This document shows, in pieces, positions 35,107 through 43,706 of a stretch of 64,000 nucleotides of DNA (its first letter is position 1; each line of letters starts with the position of its first letter). Source of the stretch: Pseudomonas sp. PH1b (lineage in GTDB: Bacteria; Pseudomonadota; Gammaproteobacteria; Pseudomonadales; Pseudomonadaceae); the NCBI RefSeq assembly GCF_000633395.1, contig NZ_AYMU01000024.1:43205-107204 (forward strand). Direction: 5' to 3'. The position numbers and the translations under genes were made by a program. The notes below the pieces were generated by a model. It did no database searches. It was given only the letters and a program-made list of their open reading frames with translations, and was not told the DNA's origin.

Positions 35107-37061
35107 TGGACGGCTCCTGGCTGAGCGGCTTTACGCGGCGCCAACGGGTCGGCCGGCAAGGTGAACGTACGCAGATCGAGGGTCGGCGAACTGGCGCCCC
35201 CCAGACGATGATCAAGAATCAACAGCTTGGCCTGGCTCAGGCCCTGGCTCAGTTGGCCCAGGTACTGCTCCAGGACAAAGGCCTGGCCTGCACTGGCATA
35301 GGCTTTCTGCTCGGCAGCAAAACGCAGGTCGGCGGCCTGGGCCACAGCCTGCACTTCGCGAGCATCGGCACGGGCCTGGTCATTGGCGACGCTGGCCTGC
35401 AGCAGCGCCTGGTTGGTCTGCTCGGCAGCCGCGCCACGCTCCCGGGAGATCAGGGCCTGGGCGCCGATCTGCGCCGCTTGCACACCGTGATAGGCATTGG
35501 CCGCGCCGGCCGGCGGATGAATCGCCTCGACCACCGTGGCGAGGATTTCCACGCCGCTGTCGAGCTTGCCCAGATCGGCCTGTACCGCCCTGCCGATATC
35601 ATCTGCCAGGCGGGTACGGTCTTCCCCGAGCAGGCCGTCGAGGGTGCGCGAAGCAAAATCGTGTACCAGCACCCGGCTCGCCGTGCTGCGAATCAAGGTC
35701 GGGACATCGCTGCTGTTATAGGTCGCCGCCAGGGCGGCTGCGTCATCCAGGCCGATACGGTAGACGAAGCGTACGTCCATGTTGACGATCTGGAAGCTCT
35801 GCTGCCGGGCATTGCCGCTGGCGATCACCTGGGATTTGTCATTGACGTGGCTGGCGTCCCACAGGCGATTGGCAATCAGCGGCGCCGGACCTTCGGCCGG
35901 CGCGAGTTCAAGGGGGGGTTGCGGGGTGTCGCCGACGCTGGTGGCCAACTCGTGGACCACGCCGTTTTCCACGGTCAATACCCGTCCCAGAGGCCAGGGC
36001 AGGCCAAGGTGCAAGCCGGGGCCGAACACCGCGACCGGTTTGCCGAAACGTTCGTAAATACCGCGATTGCTAATGGAAAGTTCATGAACGCCGGTCAACA
36101 GCCAGCCCACCAGCAGCACCAGCGCCAGTACCGGCAGGAACGCCCTGCGCATGTAGGCGAAGGCCCAGATCTGCCTCAGGTCGATGCCAAACCGGTTGTG
36201 CAATTCGTGCTGCAGGCTCAGCAGCGGCTGTGGCGGCCAACGCAACAGCTCGGCGATAAAACTGTGGGCCAGCAAGCGGGGTTCCAATTTTTCGCGTTGT
36301 GGGCTGAACAACGACAGCAGTGCCCGCAGCAGCAACTCGCCGGCCACCAGCGCCGGCAGCAAGCCCAGCAACACTGCCAAGCGTACCGGCCACAGGGCAG
36401 TGTCGCTGCTGAACAGCAGGCACAGAGCACTGAGCAGCAAGCTCACGATGGCCACTCGCAACAGCTGGGCCAGGGGCCCGGCCTCCGGCCATTGCGCCAC
36501 CGGCTCCTGGGCCAGTTGGCGCTCCAGCACCAGCAGGGCAAACGCCAGCAGCAGTGCCAGCACTGCGGCAACGCTGGCGCTCAGGCCAAGGGCGGTGGCG
36601 GGCAACGACAGGTTGAAGACCTGCACCGTGCAATAAAGGATCAGCACCGACCAGCCAGCGAGCCACAGGGTCGGCGCGCCGATCTGCTGCAGCAATCGCC
36701 GCCAGCGCATCGCCAGTGCGGCCCAGAGCCCTCCGAGGGCCGCGCCGGCCGGCTCCTCCACAACCTGTGGCAGCGCTGCGGACGGAGGATTGATCGCCTC
36801 TTCCCGCCAGCGGCTGACCCAACAGGCCGATTGCAGCCCCGCCACCACCACCAGCAAGGCACAGGACAGATTCACCAGCACCACCGGCCAGATCGTCAGC
36901 GCGGCAAACAGATCGACGAACACCGCCGTCACCAGCCCCAGCACCGCCAGGCCAAGCAGCAATGCACCCCAACGCTGCAGGCGCCCGGCATGAACCCCTG
37001 CCTGCTGGAAGCGTGGCAGGGCGGCCACTTCGGCCCCCTGTGTTTCAAGATCGACTTGCAT
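35103..37061 (-). CDS. large SPFH/band-7 protein with multi-helix N-terminal extension (HflK-like, first of three)
   Basis: About 652 residues. The N-terminal 300 residues are extra to HflK and hold roughly six to eight transmembrane helices (WGALLLGLAVLGLVTAVFV, VVLVNLSCALLVVVAG, TLWLAGWSVLILYCTV and others). They are followed by a helix (FLPVLALVLLVGWLLTG) and an SPFH domain (GIYERFGKPVAVFGPGLHLGL...), then a coiled coil (ASVANDQARADAREVQAVAQ). The start at 37061 (MQVDLETQG) follows a GGGGTGG tract; an ATG at 37121 is possible but has no ribosome-binding site. It is the first gene of the SPFH-ATPase operon. Confidence 0.82.
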   Translation of the reverse strand: MQVDLETQGAEVAALPRFQQAGVHAGRLQRWGALLLGLAVLGLVTAVFVDLFAALTIWPVVLVNLSCALLVVVAGLQSACWVSRWREEAINPPSAALPQVVEEPAGAALGGLWAALAMRWRRLLQQIGAPTLWLAGWSVLILYCTVQVFNLSLPATALGLSASVAAVLALLLAFALLVLERQLAQEPVAQWPEAGPLAQLLRVAIVSLLLSALCLLFSSDTALWPVRLAVLLGLLPALVAGELLLRALLSLFSPQREKLEPRLLAHSFIAELLRWPPQPLLSLQHELHNRFGIDLRQIWAFAYMRRAFLPVLALVLLVGWLLTGVHELSISNRGIYERFGKPVAVFGPGLHLGLPWPLGRVLTVENGVVHELATSVGDTPQPPLELAPAEGPAPLIANRLWDASHVNDKSQVIASGNARQQSFQIVNMDVRFVYRIGLDDAAALAATYNSSDVPTLIRSTASRVLVHDFASRTLDGLLGEDRTRLADDIGRAVQADLGKLDSGVEILATVVEAIHPPAGAANAYHGVQAAQIGAQALISRERGAAAEQTNQALLQASVANDQARADAREVQAVAQAADLRFAAEQKAYASAGQAFVLEQYLGQLSQGLSQAKLLILDHRLGGASSPTLDLRTFTLPADPLAPRKAAQPGAVH

Positions 37062-37125
37062 ACCACCCCGCCGCTCTGGTCCGGCCCTGTGGATAAATTT
37101 CAGGCCGAAGATACTTGACACAATT

Positions 37126-37140
37126 CGTTACTATATAACG
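37126..37140 (-). promoter_or_regulatory. Zur-like imperfect palindrome upstream of the SPFH-ATPase operon
   Basis: CGTTACTATATAACG matches the two perfect Zur boxes of this window at 11 of 15 positions and keeps the outer GTTA/TAAC halves. It lies 65 bp upstream of the preferred start of the first SPFH gene. This is suggestive only. Confidence 0.35.
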
Positions 37141-37305
37141 ATCCGGGTGAAATTTTTGTCGCTCGCCATGCCTTTTCATCTATTCAGTGCGTCGTAGTCA
37201 CAGAGACTGCTGTTTGATCCTGCAAAAACTTCTGATGTCAGCCCCCTGGCATTTAAGGCAATAATCCAGCCCTGCTCACCGCGTGCGACAAGGAACCGTC
37301 CCATC

Positions 37306-37929
37306 ATGCTCTCGATTTACCAGCTCAAACCGCGCTTTCAGAACCTGCTGCGGCCGTTGGTGCAGCGCTTGTACGACAACGGCACCACGGCCAATCAGAT
37401 CACTGTCCTGGCCGCCGTCATCTCCCTGCTGGTGGGCGCGCTGATCGCCCTGTTCGCCAGCCATGCCTGGCTCTTCGCCCTGATCCCTGTGTGGATGATC
37501 CTGCGCATGGCGCTGAACGCCATCGACGGCATGCTGGCCCGGGAGTTCGGCCAGCAATCGCGCCTCGGTGCCTACCTCAACGAACTCTGCGACGTGGTCG
37601 CCGACTGCGCCCTGATCCTGCCCTTCGCCCTGCTGCCCGGTGTCAGCCTGCTGCTGGTACTGGCGGTGACCCTGCTGGCGCTGTTCAGCGAATACGCCGG
37701 GGTACTGGGCCCCATGGTGGGTGCCTCGCGCCGTTACGACGGGCCCATGGGCAAGAGCGACCGCGCCTTCATCCTCGGCGTGCTGGCCACCGGCATCGCC
37801 CTGGGCTGGCTTGGCGCCCTGTGGATAAACAGCGTACTGGCGCTGGTCGCCGCACTGCTGGTGTACACGCTGTTCAACCGGGTCCGCCAGGGCCTTGAAG
37901 AAGTTCAGCACAACGCTCCCTCTGCATAA
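37306..37929 (+). CDS. ynbA: CDP-alcohol phosphatidyltransferase, YnbA-like
   Basis: A 207-residue membrane enzyme with about six helices. The CDP-alcohol phosphotransferase motif reads NAIDGMLAREFGQQSRLG followed by AYLNELCDVVAD. The usual DxxDGxxAR...GxxxDxxxD signature has Asn at the first and third Asp positions. I recall the same Asn pattern in E. coli YnbA, so it is probably a family trait. It likely transfers a phosphatidyl group from CDP-diacylglycerol to an unknown alcohol. It is the first gene of a ynb-like operon and is separated from the divergent SPFH operon. Confidence 0.88.
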   Translation: MLSIYQLKPRFQNLLRPLVQRLYDNGTTANQITVLAAVISLLVGALIALFASHAWLFALIPVWMILRMALNAIDGMLAREFGQQSRLGAYLNELCDVVADCALILPFALLPGVSLLLVLAVTLLALFSEYAGVLGPMVGASRRYDGPMGKSDRAFILGVLATGIALGWLGALWINSVLALVAALLVYTLFNRVRQGLEEVQHNAPSA

Positions 37930-37939
37930 GGAAATGGCT

Positions 37940-39697
37940 ATGCGCGACGCTCAACACCAGACGTTCCGGACCCATGACGGTGTCGAACTGTTTTACCGCC
38001 ACTGGCCAGCCACCGAGGTCGTCCCCGGCGAACCCCGGCAGGCGGTGATGCTGTTCCATCGCGGCCACGAACACTCGGGGCGCATTGCCCACCTGGTGGA
38101 TGAACTGAACCTGCCCCAGGTCGACTTCTTCGCCTGGGACGCCCGTGGCCATGGCCAGTCGCCGGGGGCCCGGGGCGACAGCCCGAGCTTCGCCACCAGC
38201 GTGCGCGACGTGCAGACCTTCTGCGATCACCTGGGCAGCACTCACCAGATCGCCGAGGAAAACATCGCGGTGATCGCCCAGAGCGTCGGCGCCGTGATCG
38301 CCGCCACCTGGGTCCATGACTACGCGCCGCGGATCCGCTCCCTGGTGCTCGCGTCCCCGGCCTTCAAGGTCAAGCTGTATGTGCCCTTCGCCCGCCCGGG
38401 CCTGGCCCTGATGCGGCGCTTTCGCGGCAACTTCTTCGTCAACAGCTACGTCAAGGCGCGTTTTCTCAGCCACGACCCGGAACGAGTACGCAGCTACGAC
38501 AGCGATCCGCTGATCACCAAGGCGATCTCGGTCAATGTGCTGCTGGGCCTGTACGAAGCGGCGGACCGGGTAGTGGCCGACGCCCAGGCGATCCAGGTGC
38601 CGACCCAGCTGCTGATCTCCGGCGCCGACTTCGTGGTGCACCGCAAGCCCCAGGAGCAGTTCTTCGACCGCCTGGGCAGCCTGCAGAAGGAAAAACACAT
38701 TCTTCCCGGGTTCTTCCACGACACCCTGGGGGAAAAAGCCCGCGCCCCGGCGATCGCCAGTGCCCGCCGGTTCATCCTGCAAAACTTCGAGCGCCCGCTG
38801 AGCCGCCCTGCCCTGCTGGACGCCGACCGCCTGGGCGTGACCTGCGCCGAGTCCGAAGCCCTGGCCGCACCGCTGCCGCACAACTCCCTGCGCGACCTGT
38901 ACTGGCGCGCGACCCGCGCCAGCATGCGCCTGGGCAGCCAGCTGTCGGCGGGGGTCAAGCTGGGGTTCGACACCGGTTTCGACTCCGGCAGCACCCTGGA
39001 CTACGTCTACCGCAACCGGCCCACCGGGCATTCGCCGCTGGGCCGGATGATCGACCAGAACTACCTGAACTCCATCGGCTGGCGTGGCATCCGCCAGCGC
39101 AAGCTGCACGTGGAGGAACTGCTGCGCCTGGCCATGGAGAAACTCCGTGAACAGCACAGCGAAGTGCGCATTGTCGACATCGCCGCCGGCCACGGCCGCT
39201 ATATCCTCGAAGCCTTGCAAGGGGTCAGCCCGCTGCCGGAATCGATCCTGCTGCGCGACTACAGCGACATCAACGTGCGCGACGGCAGTGCCCTGATCGT
39301 GGAGAAGGGCCTGAGCGAGATTGCCCGCTTCGTCAAAGGCAACGCCTTCGATCGCGAAGACCTCGCCGCCCTTGAGCCGAAGCCGACTCTGGCAGTGGTG
39401 TCCGGGCTCTATGAACTGTTCGCCGACAACCAGATGGTCGGTGGTTCCCTGGCCGGCCTGGCCAGCGCCGTGGAGCCCGGTGGCTTCCTGGTGTACACCG
39501 GCCAGCCCTGGCACCCGCAGCTGGAACTGATCGCCCGGGCCCTGACCAGCCACCGCGAAGGCCAGGCCTGGGTCATGCGCCGCCGCACCCAGGCCGAGAT
39601 GGACCAGCTGGTGGAGGCCGCAGGCTTTCGCAAGATCACCATGCGCGTCGACGAGTGGGGCATCTTCAGCGTGTCCCTGGCCGTACGGGTGCAATGA
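37940..39697 (+). CDS. ynbC: alpha/beta hydrolase - SAM methyltransferase fusion, YnbC-like
   Basis: A 585-residue two-domain protein. The N-terminal alpha/beta hydrolase (residues about 1-290) has FFAWDARGHGQSPGARG, nucleophile region VIAQSVGAVIAA (Ser in an AQSVG elbow) and HDTLGEKARAP. The C-terminal class I methyltransferase (about 340-585) has VRIVDIAAGHGRYILEAL and ends with VDEWGIFSVSLAVRV. An AAGGA 8 nt upstream supports the ATG at 37940. It probably edits lipid head groups made by the neighbouring enzymes; the substrate is unknown. Its stop overlaps the next start. Confidence 0.88.
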   Translation: MRDAQHQTFRTHDGVELFYRHWPATEVVPGEPRQAVMLFHRGHEHSGRIAHLVDELNLPQVDFFAWDARGHGQSPGARGDSPSFATSVRDVQTFCDHLGSTHQIAEENIAVIAQSVGAVIAATWVHDYAPRIRSLVLASPAFKVKLYVPFARPGLALMRRFRGNFFVNSYVKARFLSHDPERVRSYDSDPLITKAISVNVLLGLYEAADRVVADAQAIQVPTQLLISGADFVVHRKPQEQFFDRLGSLQKEKHILPGFFHDTLGEKARAPAIASARRFILQNFERPLSRPALLDADRLGVTCAESEALAAPLPHNSLRDLYWRATRASMRLGSQLSAGVKLGFDTGFDSGSTLDYVYRNRPTGHSPLGRMIDQNYLNSIGWRGIRQRKLHVEELLRLAMEKLREQHSEVRIVDIAAGHGRYILEALQGVSPLPESILLRDYSDINVRDGSALIVEKGLSEIARFVKGNAFDREDLAALEPKPTLAVVSGLYELFADNQMVGGSLAGLASAVEPGGFLVYTGQPWHPQLELIARALTSHREGQAWVMRRRTQAEMDQLVEAAGFRKITMRVDEWGIFSVSLAVRVQ

Positions 39698-41043
39698 TGG
39701 CCGATGCCGGACTGCCTAAGCGCGAGCCGGGATTGCTGAAACCCGCGGTGCTCTGGCTGCTGTTGCTGGCACCGCTGTTTTTCAGCACCTACGGCTTCGC
39801 CACCTGGGTCACCGCGCAACGCGACGACGTCGCCAGCCTGGTCTTCGACTGGGAACGGCACATGCCGTTCTGGGCCTGGACCATCGTGCCCTATTGGTCC
39901 ATCGACCTGCTCTACGGCCTGTCCCTGCTGCTGCCGCGCACCCGCGACGAACTCAAGCGCCACGCCCTGCGCTTGCTCACCGCCCAGGTCATCGCGGTCA
40001 GTTGCTTTCTGCTCTGGCCGCTGCGCTTCACCTTCCCTCGACCAGCGCTGGACGGGGTATTCGGCTGGCTGTTCGAGGTACTGGCGGGCTTTGACAAACC
40101 CTTCAACCAAGCGCCCTCGCTGCACATCGCCCTGCTGGTGGTGCTCTGGGTCTGCTACGCCCGGCATACCCAGGGAATCTGGCGCTGGCTGGTACACGGT
40201 TGGTTCGGGCTAATCGGGGTGTCGGTGCTGAGCACTTATCAACACCACTTTGTCGACGTGCCCACTGGCGCCCTGGCCGGCTGGCTGTGTGTCTGGCTGT
40301 GGCCCCTGGATCGCCCCAGCCCACTGTTCAGCGCCCGTCTGGCGCAGGACCCGCGACGGCGCCAGCTGGCCCTGCGCTACGCCTTGGGGGCGGTCCTGCT
40401 GAGCGCCGTGGCCTTTACCTGGGGCGGCACCGGGCTGTGGCTGAACTGGCCCGCCGTGGCGCTGCTGCTGGTGGCCCTGAACTACGCCCTGCTAGGTGCA
40501 GAAGGCTTCCAGAAACGCCAGGACGGGCGCCTGAGCCCGGCCGCACGCTGGCTGCTGGCGCCTTATCTCGCCGCGGCCTGGATCAACTCGCGGCTGTGGA
40601 CAAAAAACCATCCACAGCCGGACCTGGTTGTGGATAACGTCTGGCTCGGACGCTTGCCGACGCCGCTGGAGCTCAGGGACAGCCCGTTTGTCGCGGTGCT
40701 CGATCTGTGCGCCGAGCTGTCCCTGGACAGCCGCCCGCTGCCGGCCTACCAGAGCCTGCCGGTGCTCGACCTCTGCGCCCCCAGCCCGGAGCAGTGCCTG
40801 GCGGCCGCGCAGGCCATTGAACGCCTGCACTCCCAGGGACCGCTGCTGGTGTGCTGCGCCCTGGGCTACTCGCGCAGCGCCACGGCGATTGCCGCCTGGC
40901 TGCTGCACAGCGGGCGTGCGGCCACGGTGGATGGGGCAATCGTGCTGTTGCAGCGGGCGCGCCCCCAGATCGTCCTGCAACCTGCCCATCGCCAGGCCCT
41001 TGCAACATTGCTCAGCGTCGGGAGAGCGGCCCATGTCCACTGA
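39694..41043 (+). CDS. ynbD: PAP2-like / dual-specificity phosphatase fusion, YnbD-like
   Basis: A 449-residue protein. Six transmembrane helices hold a PAP2-type lipid phosphatase core (APSLHIALLVVLWVCY and STYQHHFVDVPTGALAG). The C-terminal 150 residues form a cysteine phosphatase of the dual-specificity type with active-site VCCALGYSRSATAIAA (C-x5-R). This is the YnbD layout. The start overlaps the YnbC stop (ATGA). It likely removes phosphate from a lipid made by the pathway. Confidence 0.9.
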   Translation: MMADAGLPKREPGLLKPAVLWLLLLAPLFFSTYGFATWVTAQRDDVASLVFDWERHMPFWAWTIVPYWSIDLLYGLSLLLPRTRDELKRHALRLLTAQVIAVSCFLLWPLRFTFPRPALDGVFGWLFEVLAGFDKPFNQAPSLHIALLVVLWVCYARHTQGIWRWLVHGWFGLIGVSVLSTYQHHFVDVPTGALAGWLCVWLWPLDRPSPLFSARLAQDPRRRQLALRYALGAVLLSAVAFTWGGTGLWLNWPAVALLLVALNYALLGAEGFQKRQDGRLSPAARWLLAPYLAAAWINSRLWTKNHPQPDLVVDNVWLGRLPTPLELRDSPFVAVLDLCAELSLDSRPLPAYQSLPVLDLCAPSPEQCLAAAQAIERLHSQGPLLVCCALGYSRSATAIAAWLLHSGRAATVDGAIVLLQRARPQIVLQPAHRQALATLLSVGRAAHVH

Positions 41044-41488
41044 GATGCAGTTGCACAGTGTCGCCAGCCTGCTGCGCCAGGGCCGGGCCCTGGACCAGTT
41101 ATCCACAGGCCTGACCCTGCTCGGTGCCCTGTACGGCCTGGGCCAGTACCTGCTGGCCAGCGTCACGCTGGGCGGGATGCTGGTCAGCCTGGCCCTGGTG
41201 CTGCTGGGGCTGGTGGAAAAATACCTGGCGCTGCGGGTGGCCTTCGACGCCGACCTGTTCCAACGGGTCGCCGATGCACCTGCAGCGCTGGAACACAGCA
41301 CCCAGGCCCTGGATCAGGCCCTGGGCGCCCTCGGCCTGCTACCCCTGGAACGTGCCGGCCGGCCCTGGAATGAACGCAGCCGCGGTGCCCTCGGCCTGCT
41401 GCGCCGCCAGGCGTTGCTGCTGGCGGCACAGGTGCTGGTACTACTGAGCTTGATCCTGGCCAGCCCCTGGCTGACCTTCGCCGGATAA
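41033..41488 (+). CDS. small membrane protein of the ynb-like operon
   Basis: A 151-residue protein with three hydrophobic segments (GLTLLGALYGLGQYLLA, LGGMLVSLALVLLGLVEKY, and C-terminal ALLLAAQVLVLLSLILASPW). No known domain is recognised. It overlaps ynbD by 11 bp and is followed 9 bp later by the acyltransferase start. GGAGA 8 nt upstream supports the ATG at 41033. E. coli ynbABCD has no equivalent, so this is an extra subunit or helper. Confidence 0.75.
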   Translation: MSTEMQLHSVASLLRQGRALDQLSTGLTLLGALYGLGQYLLASVTLGGMLVSLALVLLGLVEKYLALRVAFDADLFQRVADAPAALEHSTQALDQALGALGLLPLERAGRPWNERSRGALGLLRRQALLLAAQVLVLLSLILASPWLTFAG

Positions 41489-41497
41489 GGAATGCCC

Positions 41498-42121
41498 ATG
41501 TTCGAACCCCTGGTCGCCAACCTCATCACCTCCGCCGCCCGCAGCATCACCGGCGCCCGCAGCCTGTGGCTCGGCTCGGCGCCGCAGGCGGTGCAGCGGA
41601 TCTATTTCGCCAACCACAGCAGCCACGGCGACTTCGTGCTGCTCTGGGCTTCGCTGCCCCCCGCCCTGCGCCGCCTGACCCGGCCCGTCGCCGGCTCCGA
41701 CTACTGGCACAAAAGCGGCCTGCGTCGCTACATCATCGACCGGGTGTTCAACGGCGTGCTGATCGACCGCGAGCGCAAGGAACCGGCAGACGGCAATCCC
41801 CTGCAACCGATGCTCGACGCCCTGGAGAACGGCGATTCGCTGATCATCTTCCCGGAAGGCACGCGCAACCTGGAAGACGGCCTGCTGCCGTTCAAGAGCG
41901 GCATCTATCACCTGGCCAGGAGTTATCCACAGGTGGAGCTGATTCCGGTATGGATCGCCAACCTCAACCGGGTCATGCCCAAGGGGCGCTTCCTGCCCCT
42001 GCCACTGCTGTGCACCACCAGCTTCGGCGCCGCGTTGACCCTGGAAGAGGGTGAAAGCAAGGAACACTTCCTCGAACGCAGCCGCGCCGCGCTGCTGGAC
42101 CTGGCCCCGGAGCACGCCTGA
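41498..42121 (+). CDS. 1-acyl-glycerol-phosphate acyltransferase-like protein (PlsC family)
   Basis: A 207-residue acyltransferase with the catalytic H-x4-D motif FANHSSHGDFVLLW, DRVFNGVLIDR and the FPEGTRN block. The enzyme adds an acyl chain to lysophospholipid-type acceptors. An AAGG Shine-Dalgarno favours the ATG at 41498 over the one at 41492. It belongs to the operon and may make the diacyl substrate for the CDP-diglyceride synthase that follows. Confidence 0.88.
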   Translation: MFEPLVANLITSAARSITGARSLWLGSAPQAVQRIYFANHSSHGDFVLLWASLPPALRRLTRPVAGSDYWHKSGLRRYIIDRVFNGVLIDRERKEPADGNPLQPMLDALENGDSLIIFPEGTRNLEDGLLPFKSGIYHLARSYPQVELIPVWIANLNRVMPKGRFLPLPLLCTTSFGAALTLEEGESKEHFLERSRAALLDLAPEHA

Positions 42122-42122
42122 A

Positions 42123-43055
42123 ATGGATAAGCAGACCCTGATGTTGTTCGGCGGCATCGGCGCCATTCTGGTGCTGGCCTCGCTGATTGGATTCATCCTC
42201 AAGCTGCGCACCCGCGGCGCGCCCAACCCGGTGATCGACAACCTCAACGCGCGGATCAACGCCTGGTGGGTGATGGTGCTGGTGATCGGCATCGCCTTCT
42301 GGCTCGGCACCGCGGCGGTGATCCTGCTGTTCTACGCGGTGTCGTTCTACGCCCTGCGCGAGTTCCTGACCCTGACCCCAACCCGGCGCAGCGACTACCC
42401 GGCTCTGGTCGCGGCCTTCTACCTGGCCCTGCCGCTGCAGTACCTGCTGATCTACTCCGACTGGTACGGGCTGTTCTCGATCTTCATCCCGGTCTATGTG
42501 TTCCTGCTGCTGCCGATCCTCGCCTCCCTGGGCGGTGACAGCACGCACTTCCTGGAGCGGGCCTCCAAGGTCCAGTGGGGCCTGATGATCGCGGTGTTCT
42601 GCGTATCCTTCGTGCCGGCCCTGCTGACCCTCGACATCGCCGGCTATGAAGGCCGCAACCTGCTGCTGATCGCCTACCTGGTGATCGTCGTGCAGTTGTC
42701 GGATGTGCTGCAGTACGTCTGTGGAAAACTCTTCGGCAAGCGCAAGATCGCTCCCAACCTGTCGCCGTCCAAGACCGTCGAGGGCTTTGTCGGCGGTATC
42801 CTCCTGGCCTCGTTGATCGGTGGCGCGCTGTGGTGGATCACCCCGTTCAACCTGTGGCAGTCGTTCCTGATCGCCTTGCTGATCAACCTGCTGGGGTTTG
42901 CCGGCGGCATCGTGATGTCGGCGATCAAGCGCGATCGCGGGGTCAAGGACTGGGGCCACATGATCGAAGGCCACGGCGGCATGCTCGACCGCCTGGACTC
43001 GGTATGTTTTGCCGCTCCGATCTTCTTCCACCTGGTGCGCTATTGGTGGACCTGA
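42123..43055 (+). CDS. ynbB: phosphatidate cytidylyltransferase paralogue, YnbB-like
   Basis: A 310-residue membrane enzyme with about eight helices. The CdsA signature is split between LSPSKTVEGFVGGI and KRDRGVKDWGHMIEGHGGMLDRLDS. It forms CDP-diacylglycerol from phosphatidate and CTP. It is a second copy next to a CDP-alcohol transferase, so it probably feeds a private lipid pathway rather than bulk phospholipid. It is the last gene of the operon. Confidence 0.92.
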   Translation: MDKQTLMLFGGIGAILVLASLIGFILKLRTRGAPNPVIDNLNARINAWWVMVLVIGIAFWLGTAAVILLFYAVSFYALREFLTLTPTRRSDYPALVAAFYLALPLQYLLIYSDWYGLFSIFIPVYVFLLLPILASLGGDSTHFLERASKVQWGLMIAVFCVSFVPALLTLDIAGYEGRNLLLIAYLVIVVQLSDVLQYVCGKLFGKRKIAPNLSPSKTVEGFVGGILLASLIGGALWWITPFNLWQSFLIALLINLLGFAGGIVMSAIKRDRGVKDWGHMIEGHGGMLDRLDSVCFAAPIFFHLVRYWWT

Positions 43056-43088
43056 TGCAGACCGCCTGGCCAGGCCCAGCACGCCCCC

Positions 43089-43562
43089 TCAAGCCGGCAA
43101 ATGCCCCAATGGCAGGGGGCCAGGAGTTTTCACCGTGTGAATGGCGAAGTTGCTGCGAATGTCGCTGACCCCGGGGATCTTCAGCAGGCAGCCGGTCAGG
43201 AAGCGGTCATAGCCGCGCAGGTCGGGGACCACCACCTGCAGGAGGAAGTCCGATTCGCCAGAGACCAGGAACGCCGAGATCACCTCCGGCAACTGCAGCA
43301 CCGCCAGACGGAAGGCCTCGGCTTCGGCGTCGTTGTGCCGCTCCACCCTGACCCCGACGAACACCGTCAGCCCCAGCCCCACTTCATCGCGATCCAGGGT
43401 GGCCTGGTAGCCACGGATCACCCCGGCCTCTTCCAGCATCCGCACCCGACGCAGGCAGGGTGACGGCGACAGGCCGATCTCCTGCGCCAGTTGCACATTG
43501 CTCAGGCGACCGTCGCGCTGCAGGGCGGCAAGGATCTTGCGGTCGTAGGCATCGAGTTTCAT
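43089..43562 (-). CDS. Lrp/AsnC-family transcriptional regulator
   Basis: A 157-residue regulator with an N-terminal winged HTH (LDAYDRKILAALQRDGRLSN, LAQEIGLSPSPCLRRVRML) and a C-terminal RAM ligand-binding domain (LTVFVGVRVERHNDAEAEAF, VSGESDFLLQVVVPDLRGYD). It is divergent from the LysE exporter with a 144-bp shared region, an arrangement that usually means it controls the exporter in response to an amino acid. The ATG at 43562 is chosen because it directly begins the HTH. Confidence 0.92.
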   Translation of the reverse strand: MKLDAYDRKILAALQRDGRLSNVQLAQEIGLSPSPCLRRVRMLEEAGVIRGYQATLDRDEVGLGLTVFVGVRVERHNDAEAEAFRLAVLQLPEVISAFLVSGESDFLLQVVVPDLRGYDRFLTGCLLKIPGVSDIRSNFAIHTVKTPGPLPLGHLPA

Positions 43563-43706
43563 GGTTGGCATATCCGGATGGTTTAAGGGCTTGATCATCG
43601 AAGGTTATGCCAATTTTTCCACTATTGCTGGCTGATTACGCAAGCACCTGCCTGGCCCTTCGGCCCTAAACTGGGCGCACCGACTCGACAACGAAGGGGG
43701 TGCAAG

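Noticed and set aside
37115..37139. TTGACA followed by TATAAC as a plus-strand sigma-70 promoter
   Set aside because: The spacer is only 13 bp, too short for a working promoter; the AT-rich half is better described as the Zur-like palindrome.
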